From JBAPRR01 sp049281195 (lineage in GTDB: Bacteria > Actinomycetota > Acidimicrobiia > Acidimicrobiales > CAVXTF01): 14,747 nt of DNA. Position 1 is the stretch's first letter, and each line of letters begins with the position of its first letter. The notes beneath the pieces are model-generated. The model saw only the letters and a program-made list of their open reading frames with translations, did not search any database and was not told the DNA's origin. The translations under genes and the position numbers were made by a program. Shown one piece after another: positions 1-6,660 of the stretch. The stretch is taken from the NCBI GenBank assembly GCA_049281195.1, contig JBAPRR010000425.1, positions 1-14,747 on the forward strand. The letters are read 5' to 3'.

Positions 1-2
1 CG

Positions 3-1223
3 GTTTCGGTTCCGCTCGTCGTCGTCACGCTCTTCGTATATCTGGTGGTCCGGTTGATCCGCGAGCGCATGAACATCCTGAGCGACATCGTGGTGATGGG
101 TGTAACCGCGCTCGTGGTGACAGGCGGTCTGAGCGTCGCATCGGGGATCGGGATAGGCCAATACAACTTCATCACCCCCACCTGGGATGCCTACAAGTAC
201 CTGAGCACGCCGGCGCAGGTCGCCTCATGGCACGCCAAAGGGTGGAAGTGGCTCGACTACTTGCCGTACCTGCTGGTCCCACCGGCGATCCTCGCAGCCT
301 GGGTGGTCGTTTTCGCCAGAAAGATCAGCACCATCCCCACCGCGCAACTGCTCGTGGGGGTCACCTGTGCAGCACAGACCCTGCTCTTCGCCTACCTCCA
401 ATTCTTCGGGAATGTGGAAACCCTCGAGGAGCATTACTTCTCCTCGACCCTTTGGGGATCGGTGGTACTCACTCTCGCGGTTTCGATCTCCGAGTTCTCA
501 AAGCCACTGTTCGAACGCGGTGGACTTTTTCGATGGGTGCCCGCGGTTGTCGTGCTTGCGGTTCCGCTCGTTTATGAAGCAGCACCACGAGAACCCGCCT
601 ACAAGTGGATCGGCTTCGGCATCTTCCTCGCGTTCGTCGTGTTGTGCGGCGCCGTTCTCGGAAGGCTTGCTCCGTTAGCTCCGAACCGGATAACGGTGAT
701 GGTCTCGGTAGTGGCCGCGATCGTCATCATCTGTGGCGGCGCTCTGTACCTTTCCGCCGACCCGGTCCTACGAGATCCATATTTGAACTGGACCAAGGAT
801 CCCGCTCCTGCTTATTCGACCGCCCTCGGCACAAGCGCCGGCAACCTGGTCGACATCTACAAGATCTCCACTGAGCTTCCGGGCTTCGTCGGAAACGCCA
901 CCTATCGAAACGAACAGCTCCTGATGTGGTGGCCGCCCTCTGAGGAACCGACGCTGCTCACCCCCACCGGCATGTATCACTACGACTTCAACACCCTTCC
1001 CTCTGGACCCCCGGACCTCACCAGTGCCGATGTGCAGATGCTCGATTCGCGTCGCCCCGCTGAGCTGTTGCTGCTCAACACGACGGGGGGTTCACCGGAG
1101 GCTTCGGAGAAGGCTCTTTCCGATTTCGACCCTGTCTTGCTGAGGTCGTCGGTGTTGCGATCCGGAGACGTGACGGTCTACGTGTGGCTGATCAACCTCA
1201 GGGAGTTCGGCCCCGCCCGCTGA
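3..1223 (+). CDS. Polytopic membrane protein, C-terminal part, possible GT-C-type glycosyltransferase (5' partial)
   Basis: The frame is open from base 3 to the TGA at 1221-1223 (406 residues), so the true start lies left of the window. The GTG at 45 falls inside a hydrophobic segment and is not a convincing start. Counting from base 3, I see about eight hydrophobic stretches, near residues 1-19, 25-47, 86-104, 112-134, 146-163, 178-193, 202-222 and 230-251. A non-membrane C-terminal domain of about 155 residues follows. The loop around residues 138-148 (acidic, then HYFSSTLW) and the topology of many helices plus a soluble tail resemble membrane glycosyltransferases of the GT-C fold, but I see no diagnostic motif. 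Its catalytic N-terminal loop, if it has one, would be outside the window. It is transcribed towards the trehalose/glucan cluster and probably does not share its regulation. It is confidently a real membrane protein; the glycosyltransferase label is a weak inference. Confidence 0.75.
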   Translation, partial: VSVPLVVVTLFVYLVVRLIRERMNILSDIVVMGVTALVVTGGLSVASGIGIGQYNFITPTWDAYKYLSTPAQVASWHAKGWKWLDYLPYLLVPPAILAAWVVVFARKISTIPTAQLLVGVTCAAQTLLFAYLQFFGNVETLEEHYFSSTLWGSVVLTLAVSISEFSKPLFERGGLFRWVPAVVVLAVPLVYEAAPREPAYKWIGFGIFLAFVVLCGAVLGRLAPLAPNRITVMVSVVAAIVIICGGALYLSADPVLRDPYLNWTKDPAPAYSTALGTSAGNLVDIYKISTELPGFVGNATYRNEQLLMWWPPSEEPTLLTPTGMYHYDFNTLPSGPPDLTSADVQMLDSRRPAELLLLNTTGGSPEASEKALSDFDPVLLRSSVLRSGDVTVYVWLINLREFGPAR

Positions 1224-1228
1224 CGGGC
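1215..1228. terminator. Small GC hairpin at the convergent gene ends (possible terminator)
   Basis: GCCCG (1215-1219) and CGGGC (1224-1228) form a 5-bp stem with a CTGA loop that contains most of the membrane gene's stop codon. It sits at the junction of two convergent genes (stops at 1221-1223 and 1245-1247), where a bidirectional terminator would be expected. No T-tract follows on either strand, so an intrinsic terminator is doubtful. Confidence 0.2.
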
Positions 1229-1244
1229 CATGAACAGAATCCAG

Positions 1245-1949
1245 TCAGGAGCTGAGCTCGATCTGGGTGTCGTCGAACAGCTCTGCCGCCGGCTGCTCCG
1301 GCGCAGACGATTCGTCGGCAGTCTGTAGATCGGCACGGCCGTACACAACAAGGGACCTGTATCCGTTCGCATCCAGCCAGCCCTGAAGAGCAGCTTGCGG
1401 ATCCAGAGCGTGGTCGAAGCGACGTTTGGCGATGCGGCCGATACTCATCATCGCCGCAGATCTGGTGGATTCGTCGGTATCCGGGTGGCGCAGGATCCGG
1501 ATCAGTACAGGAGTGGCCTTGAGATTTCCGGTTGCTCCGAGTGCGACCGTCAGACTTTCGAATTCCTCCCTGCTGCTTGCGTGACTCAGGGCCACGTTGA
1601 GGGTGTCGATGACCCGGTCGTCGTCACCGATCCGACTGAGTATGCCCCTTCCGTCTTCGCGTTCTTCCAGATCGAAGCCTTTGAGCATCTCGACGGCAAA
1701 GGGAACAGACTCCGCTCCCCTGACCGCAAGTGCCCAACGGGCGCGGACCCGATGCGTGAACAGTTTGGCCCTCTGGTTCGCGAGGTCTACCTCGGACTCA
1801 GGCGGGCACTCCCGCAGCAGCGCCATCGCGGTCTGATACGAGCGATAGGCGTCCATGTAGAACGAGGCGTGCTCGTCAAACCCCACCCGCACAGCGCCAT
1901 CTGCCTGGCAACCTTCCCTTTGGGTGTCCCTTCCGCCTCGGAACCGCAT
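1245..1949 (-). CDS. HEAT-like repeat protein of unknown function
   Basis: This encodes 234 residues from ATG 1949; I do not recognise the family. The middle is helical and repetitive: candidate helix pairs lie near residues 79-95, 102-122, 127-155 and 160-178. The segment at 127-178 (LTVALGATGN, then TPVLIRIL, then AAMMSIGRIAKRRF) has the spacing of HEAT/PBS-lyase-like repeats, which usually mediate protein-protein contacts. The last 24 residues are acidic and low-complexity. I see no signal peptide, membrane helix or catalytic motif. The start is uncertain: no good ribosome site precedes ATG 1949, an in-frame stop lies at 1965-1967, and GTG 1892, GTG 1886 or ATG 1856 are alternatives. The first ~30 residues look atypical. 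It is co-directional with treY after a 96-bp spacer, so it may be a weakly coupled last gene of the operon or have its own promoter. It could be a scaffold or regulator of the glucan enzymes, but that is speculation. Confidence 0.65.
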   Translation of the reverse strand: MRFRGGRDTQREGCQADGAVRVGFDEHASFYMDAYRSYQTAMALLRECPPESEVDLANQRAKLFTHRVRARWALAVRGAESVPFAVEMLKGFDLEEREDGRGILSRIGDDDRVIDTLNVALSHASSREEFESLTVALGATGNLKATPVLIRILRHPDTDESTRSAAMMSIGRIAKRRFDHALDPQAALQGWLDANGYRSLVVYGRADLQTADESSAPEQPAAELFDDTQIELSS

Positions 1950-1970
1950 CGGCGCAGAGCGTATTCATTT

Positions 1971-1986
1971 GTGACCGCCACGTCAC
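1971..1986. promoter_or_regulatory. Perfect inverted repeat in the treY / HEAT-gene spacer (possible operator)
   Basis: GTGAC (1971-1975) and GTCAC (1982-1986), separated by 6 bp, form a 16-bp dyad. It lies 22-37 bases upstream of the 1949 start, in the only substantial gap on the minus strand (1950-2045). A run of A and G on the + strand (about 1997-2032) makes this spacer locally AT-richer. I could not assign a convincing -35/-10 pair. It could be an operator, a small RNA hairpin or chance. Confidence 0.2.
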
Positions 1987-2045
1987 GTTCCGAGACGAAA
2001 AAGAATCATTGCAGTAGGGAAGAAAAGTGGGGGATCAGCCTTCGA

Positions 2046-4544
2046 TCAGGGATCGGAGCGGCCGACCGCGAGTGTCATAGGCAGTAGTGAAAGCAGGTCG
2101 GAGACCCGCATCGTCGGGCCGGTTCGGAACTTCCGGAGGGAAAAGACGTCTTGGATCTCGGAAGGGAACCCCGCAGGAGTAACGATTGACGTGTCTCCCC
2201 AGGCCTGGCCGATCGGCATCGTTCCGGGACCTGCGACCTGAAACGGCAGTCGTGGAATCACGACCAGGGCCGTGGCCCCGTTGTGACGGCGGGCGAACGC
2301 GACGATGTTCCGGGCTCGCTCACCGAGTGCCTCTACAGCGATGTAGTCCCCGGCCTCGAAAAGTTCTCGTTCTGCGCGGCGGGCCGTGAGCGCCGATCGG
2401 GTCACGAAGGTCTTGATCGTTCCGTCCCTCCACCGGGCAACGTTTGAAGCGATCCCGAGTTCGTCTCCGGCCGCGGGCAGACCGGCCAGCGCCCGTTCCA
2501 GGTGCACGAAATTGACCGGCCGCCGGTTGTCCGGGTCGACCAACAAGGGCCTCACCGACTCGGTGCCCTGATAGACGTCGGGCACCCCGGGGGCGGCGAT
2601 CTTGAGGAGAGTCAGGGCAAGCGAGTTCGTGACCGACGCAGGCCCTATTTCCTCGACGAGCGTCGACATCGATCTCCGGAATTGATCCTGAGGTGATCTG
2701 AGCAGTCGATCGGCCAATCCGAGCAGGGTCTTTTCGAAGTTCGTGTCTGGATCGACCCATGAGGTGTCGACCTTCGCCTCGCGTGCCGCTTTCACCAGGT
2801 ACTCGTCGATCCGTTCCGCGATGTCATCTGCGTCATATTCGAGCGTCGGCCAGATGCCGAGGATGCCTTGAAAGAGCGCGGCCTCGAGGTACGCAGGGAG
2901 ACCGGGTCCTCCGGCATTTTTCGCGCGCCAATCCGAACACAGCTCGTTCCAACGATCGGGGATCTCGCTGAGGACTGCGAGCCTGGCGCGCACGTCCTCG
3001 CTCCGTTTCGAGTCGTGGGTGGAGGTGGCGTTCAAAGCTTCAGGGTGATGAATGGACCTTTCGGTCATCGCGCGATGGAACCCTTCGACTGAAACTGAAC
3101 CGAAGGCCGGATCGCTTCCCACGTCGGCGCAAGACAAGAGGCCACAGAATCGATAGAGGGCGGTGTCCTCCCCTCCTTTGGCGGCAATCGCGGACGACAG
3201 CTGTTGCCACCTTGCCCGAGCCGGAGCGTTGGCGGGAGCTTCCTTGGAAAGCGTTGCCTCCACGACTTCGTCGAGGGCACTTGGAGGATCCGTACCGATT
3301 GCTGCTCGCGCCCGCCTGGCCGCAGAGTCGATGCGAGCAACGTCTTCTGCGCACGGTTCGCTCGACAGGTACGTCCTGTAGACATCAAGCCATGTCGTCA
3401 GCTCCATGAGGGCCGAACGAATCCCGTCAGAACGGTCCGCCTTCTGGGTCGCGTCGAGCTCCGCCTCGAAGCCCGTAGTCAGCCGATTCAGCTCACCCCG
3501 GAAGGTGTCCTCGAGCATTTCGCGTCGAGCGCCGGTCTTGAGCTCGGAGAATTCTCCACCACCTTGCACGAGGGAGATGTCTGCGCTTCCGAGCGCATCG
3601 GTCAGGACAGCTACTGCCACGTCGGCGAACTCGTATCCGGTAGTCCCTTCGGTCTCGAAGTCCGGATGGAGCGTCTCGTCACGCGCCAGGATCTTCTCGA
3701 TCAGAAGGGCTTTGGGAGGTCCATCGGTGAAGGCGGACAGATCGCTTCGCAGACGACGCAAATAGGAGGTCGGATCGAAGAGTCCGTCGATGTGGTCGAC
3801 CCGCACCCCGGCCACTCGGGAGTCGCCGGCCACTGAGAGGAGAAAGGCGTGAGTGGCCGAGTACACCTCGGGATCCTCCACGCGCACACCGACCAGTCCA
3901 TCGATGTCGAAAAAGCGCCGGTAGTTGATCTCGAATCGCCCCGTCTTCCACGGGAGCAGCCTGTAGTGCTGGCACTCCAGGACCCGTTCGACGTCGCCGG
4001 ACGAGGTCCCTGGTGCGAGCGGAAGCCGGAGGTCGCCGTACTGGAGCACTTGGTCGGCTGCTTCACCGCTGTCGGAGTCGGGGGTCTCGACCACGAGGGT
4101 GCCGTCAGCGATCGCGTCGGCGACCGGCTCTCCGAGAACGGGAAGGATGACCTTGCCCTCAGCGGCATTCCAGTCGATGTCGAAGAAGGTGGCGAATGGG
4201 GAGGCGACACCGAGGCGAAGGACGTCCCGCCACCACCGGTTCTCAGTCGATGTCGACATGTGGTTGGGGACTATGTCGATAAGAACGCGCATTCCCGCGT
4301 CTTCCACGCGGGCCAGCAGATGTTCGAATTCAGCTGCGGTTCCGAGAGCAGGATCGAGCACCGTCGGGTCGACAACGTCGTATCCGTGGGTCGAGCCCGA
4401 AGCGGCTTTGGTGATCGGCGAAAGGTAGAGGGTCTCGATCCCAAGGTGCCCGAGGTACTCGACAATCTCGGCAGCGCGGGCGAAGCCGAAGCCATTCAGT
4501 TGCAGGCGGTACGTCGAGCCGAGACCCGGCCGACCGTCGGTCAT
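2046..4544 (-). CDS. treY: Malto-oligosyltrehalose synthase TreY
   Basis: TreY (EC 5.4.99.15, GH13) converts the reducing-end alpha-1,4 link of a maltodextrin into an alpha,alpha-1,1 link, giving maltooligosyl-trehalose for TreZ. The protein is 832 residues, slightly longer than common homologues (about 720-780). The N-terminus has the TreY signature TYRLQLNGFGF (11-21), then LYLSPI (39-44), HGYDVVDP (53-60) and the barrel motif DIVPNHMS (90-97). Expected catalytic residues are present: nucleophile D250 in RVDHIDG, acid/base E283 in LLIEKIL and D511 in STHDSKRSEDVRAR. APGVPDVYQGTE (651-662) and VDPDNRRPV (669-677) are also typical. I chose ATG 4544 because TYRLQL follows immediately and it overlaps the glgX stop as ATGA (4541-4544). 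The frame stays open 154 codons further upstream, but that stretch is glgX read in another frame. No clear Shine-Dalgarno precedes the start, so translation probably depends on coupling to glgX. It is the last enzyme gene of the cluster. Intact; identification is secure. Confidence 0.96.
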   Translation of the reverse strand: MTDGRPGLGSTYRLQLNGFGFARAAEIVEYLGHLGIETLYLSPITKAASGSTHGYDVVDPTVLDPALGTAAEFEHLLARVEDAGMRVLIDIVPNHMSTSTENRWWRDVLRLGVASPFATFFDIDWNAAEGKVILPVLGEPVADAIADGTLVVETPDSDSGEAADQVLQYGDLRLPLAPGTSSGDVERVLECQHYRLLPWKTGRFEINYRRFFDIDGLVGVRVEDPEVYSATHAFLLSVAGDSRVAGVRVDHIDGLFDPTSYLRRLRSDLSAFTDGPPKALLIEKILARDETLHPDFETEGTTGYEFADVAVAVLTDALGSADISLVQGGGEFSELKTGARREMLEDTFRGELNRLTTGFEAELDATQKADRSDGIRSALMELTTWLDVYRTYLSSEPCAEDVARIDSAARRARAAIGTDPPSALDEVVEATLSKEAPANAPARARWQQLSSAIAAKGGEDTALYRFCGLLSCADVGSDPAFGSVSVEGFHRAMTERSIHHPEALNATSTHDSKRSEDVRARLAVLSEIPDRWNELCSDWRAKNAGGPGLPAYLEAALFQGILGIWPTLEYDADDIAERIDEYLVKAAREAKVDTSWVDPDTNFEKTLLGLADRLLRSPQDQFRRSMSTLVEEIGPASVTNSLALTLLKIAAPGVPDVYQGTESVRPLLVDPDNRRPVNFVHLERALAGLPAAGDELGIASNVARWRDGTIKTFVTRSALTARRAERELFEAGDYIAVEALGERARNIVAFARRHNGATALVVIPRLPFQVAGPGTMPIGQAWGDTSIVTPAGFPSEIQDVFSLRKFRTGPTMRVSDLLSLLPMTLAVGRSDP

Positions 4545-6658
4545 GTTTGGATGTGCTGGCGGTGGCGAAGAAGTATCAGCGAGTGGGAGGTCAGGTTGAC
4601 CGTCGGCTGGCGCACGAGGCGCTGGCCTGGTCGAGCGGTGTTGAGCAACTCGTCCCAGATCCCCGCCGTGTCGAGCTTCGGGAGCGTGTATAGGCGTGAC
4701 CGCACACCACCGTTGAGCAACAGCAGAAGGGTTTCGCCGTACATTGCTCTCCCCCGCTCGTCCACCTCGTCGGTTGCCTTCCCGAGCAGCATGACTCCCA
4801 GCGTTCTCAGCTCCGGGTCCTTCCAGTCCTCGTCGGTGAACTCCTGACCGTCGGCACGGATCCAGGTGACATCCCTTCTCCCGTCCGGGGTGATCGGCTT
4901 GCCGGTGAAGAAGTCCCTCCTTCGAAGCACCGGGTTGCTGTTCACGATGGCGACCAGATCGCGGGTGAAGTCGTAAAGGTCGTGCGCGGACTCGTCGAGA
5001 TTCCATTCGAACCAGCTGATCGGGTTGTCCTGGCAGTAGGCGTTGTTGTTGCCCTCCTGACTGCGCCCGATTTCGTCGCCGCCGAGCATCATCCTGACGC
5101 CCTGGGAGAAGAACATGGTTGCGAGCATGTTCCGTTTGTTCCTCTCGCGCATGCGTTGGATCCGCACCGAGTGCGTGGTTCCTTCGGTGCCCCAGTTCCT
5201 GCTGTAGTTGTCGTCGGTACCGTCGGTGTTGTCCTCGCCGTTTGCTTCGTTGTGCTTATGGTCGAAGCCGACGACGTCGCTCAGGGTGAAACCGTCATGG
5301 CAAGTGACGAAATTGACGCTCGCGTAAGTGCGCCTGCCGGAGGCCGCGAAGATGTCGCTCGATCCCGTGAGCCGCGATGCGAGCTCAGGGACCTGGCCGG
5401 GGTCCCCGCGCCAGAATCGCCTGACGTTGTCTCGGAAAGCGCCGTTCCATTCGGCCCAACCTCTCGGGAAACGCCCGAGCTGATAGCCGTCAGGACCGAC
5501 GTCCCAGGGCTCGGCGATCAGCTTCACCTGCGAGAGCACCGGGTCCTGCTGGATGATCTCGAAGAAGGGACTGGTGTGCTCGTTGTCCAGACTCCTGACC
5601 AAGACCGGCGCCAGATCGAAACGGAACCCGTCCACATGCATGTCGGTGACCCAGTACCGCAGACTGTCCATGATCAGCGCCATGGTTCGCGGGTGGACGA
5701 TGTTCAGGCTGTTGCCCGTCCCGGTGTAGTCGATGTGATATCTCGGAGTTTCGGGATTCAGCCGGTAGTAGACCGAGTTGTCGATGCCCCTTAGGGAAAG
5801 GGTCGGACCCAGCTCGTTTCCTTCCGCGGTGTGGTTGTAGACGACGTCGAGTATCACCTCGATGCCGGCCCGGTGAAGGGTCTTGATCATCGACTTGAAC
5901 TCGGTGACCTGTTGTCCCATCCGCCCGGTGGCATACGAGACGTGAGGGGCGAAGAAGGCGATCGAGTTGTATCCCCAGTAGTTGGTGAGACCCCGCTCGA
6001 TGAGATGGTGCTCGGGAACGAAATGGTGAACGGGCATCAACTCGACAGCAGTGATCCCGAGGGAAAGAAGGTGGTCGATCACTGCATCAGAAGACAGGCC
6101 GAGGAAGGTGCCGCGTAGCCCCTCGGGCACTCCGGGGTGACGCACGGTCATCCCCTTCACGTGGCACTCGTATATGACGGTGCGGTTCCACGGGGTTCGC
6201 GGAGGCCGATCGTCTCCCCAGGTGAACGCGGGGTCGATGACCAGAGACCTGGGCATCACCGGAGCTGAGTCGCGGTCGTCTCGTTCCAGATCCGCTTCGG
6301 GGGAACCGAGCTTGTATCCGAAGACTTCGTCACTCCACTGGATCGCGCCGGTGACGGCTTTCGCGTAGGGATCGATCAGCAGCTTGGCCGGGTTGAATCT
6401 ATGGCCTTCCTCTGGGGCGTACGGACCGCTCACCCTGTATCCATAGGCGCATCCTGGTCTGGCGTCGGGCAGATAGGCGTGCCATACGCGGTCGGTCGCC
6501 TCCGGCATGGTGATGTTTGTCGACTCGTTCGGATCCTCGGGATCGTCGAACAGGCACAGCTCTACCCCTGTGGCGTTCTCTGAGAAAAGGGCGAAGTTGA
6601 CTCCTTCGCCGTCCCACGTGGCACCCAGGGGATGTGGTGTTCCCGGCCAGACCCGCAC
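4541..6658 (-). CDS. glgX: Glycogen debranching enzyme GlgX (isoamylase type)
   Basis: GlgX/TreX (GH13, EC 3.2.1.196) hydrolyses alpha-1,6 branches of glycogen-like glucan, releasing linear maltodextrins that feed TreY and MalQ. The protein is 705 residues, a normal length. It opens with the classic VWPGTPHPLGATWDG (3-17), leading into an N-terminal CBM48-like domain. The catalytic barrel shows LMPVHHF (207-213), NYWGYNS (226-232) and DVVYNHTAEG (271-280). The catalytic triad is visible: nucleophile D348 in HVDGFRFD, acid/base E383 in LIAEPWD and D455 in VTCHDGF. The C-terminal beta domain ends at residue 705. The start is GTG 6658, supported by the family N-terminus and a GGGAG ribosome site inside the end of treZ. 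The gap from the treZ stop is 2 bases, and the stop overlaps the treY ATG by 4 bases. Its place between treZ and treY is unlike the usual treX-treY-treZ order. It is intact. Confidence 0.97.
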   Translation of the reverse strand: MRVWPGTPHPLGATWDGEGVNFALFSENATGVELCLFDDPEDPNESTNITMPEATDRVWHAYLPDARPGCAYGYRVSGPYAPEEGHRFNPAKLLIDPYAKAVTGAIQWSDEVFGYKLGSPEADLERDDRDSAPVMPRSLVIDPAFTWGDDRPPRTPWNRTVIYECHVKGMTVRHPGVPEGLRGTFLGLSSDAVIDHLLSLGITAVELMPVHHFVPEHHLIERGLTNYWGYNSIAFFAPHVSYATGRMGQQVTEFKSMIKTLHRAGIEVILDVVYNHTAEGNELGPTLSLRGIDNSVYYRLNPETPRYHIDYTGTGNSLNIVHPRTMALIMDSLRYWVTDMHVDGFRFDLAPVLVRSLDNEHTSPFFEIIQQDPVLSQVKLIAEPWDVGPDGYQLGRFPRGWAEWNGAFRDNVRRFWRGDPGQVPELASRLTGSSDIFAASGRRTYASVNFVTCHDGFTLSDVVGFDHKHNEANGEDNTDGTDDNYSRNWGTEGTTHSVRIQRMRERNKRNMLATMFFSQGVRMMLGGDEIGRSQEGNNNAYCQDNPISWFEWNLDESAHDLYDFTRDLVAIVNSNPVLRRRDFFTGKPITPDGRRDVTWIRADGQEFTDEDWKDPELRTLGVMLLGKATDEVDERGRAMYGETLLLLLNGGVRSRLYTLPKLDTAGIWDELLNTARPGQRLVRQPTVNLTSHSLILLRHRQHIQT

Positions 6659-6660
6659 TG

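Noticed and set aside
2043..2055. CGATC-AGG-GATCG dyad at the treY stop as an intrinsic terminator
   Set aside because: The stem is only 5 bp with a 3-base loop and no T-tract follows it on the minus strand. Short CGATC/GATCG words are frequent in this sequence, so chance is likely.
1395..2087. 230-codon open frame on the + strand opposite the HEAT-like gene
   Set aside because: It runs into the treY 3' end, has low-complexity Arg/His-rich composition and no motif. The opposite strand gives coherent helical repeats, so that frame is preferred.
3849..4847. 332-codon open frame on the + strand opposite treY and the end of glgX
   Set aside because: It is antisense to the motif-bearing TreY and GlgX frames. 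Its translation looks like GC-driven shadow sequence and has no recognisable domain.
4545..5006. A 154-codon N-terminal extension of treY in an open frame
   Set aside because: It lies wholly inside the glgX coding region in another frame, its residues are Arg/Pro/Gly-rich without family similarity, and the TreY N-terminal motif starts right after ATG 4544.
4982..5794. 270-codon open frame on the + strand opposite glgX
   Set aside because: It is a Val/Asp/Glu-rich translation typical of the antisense of a GC-rich gene. The minus-strand GlgX catalytic motifs here are unambiguous.
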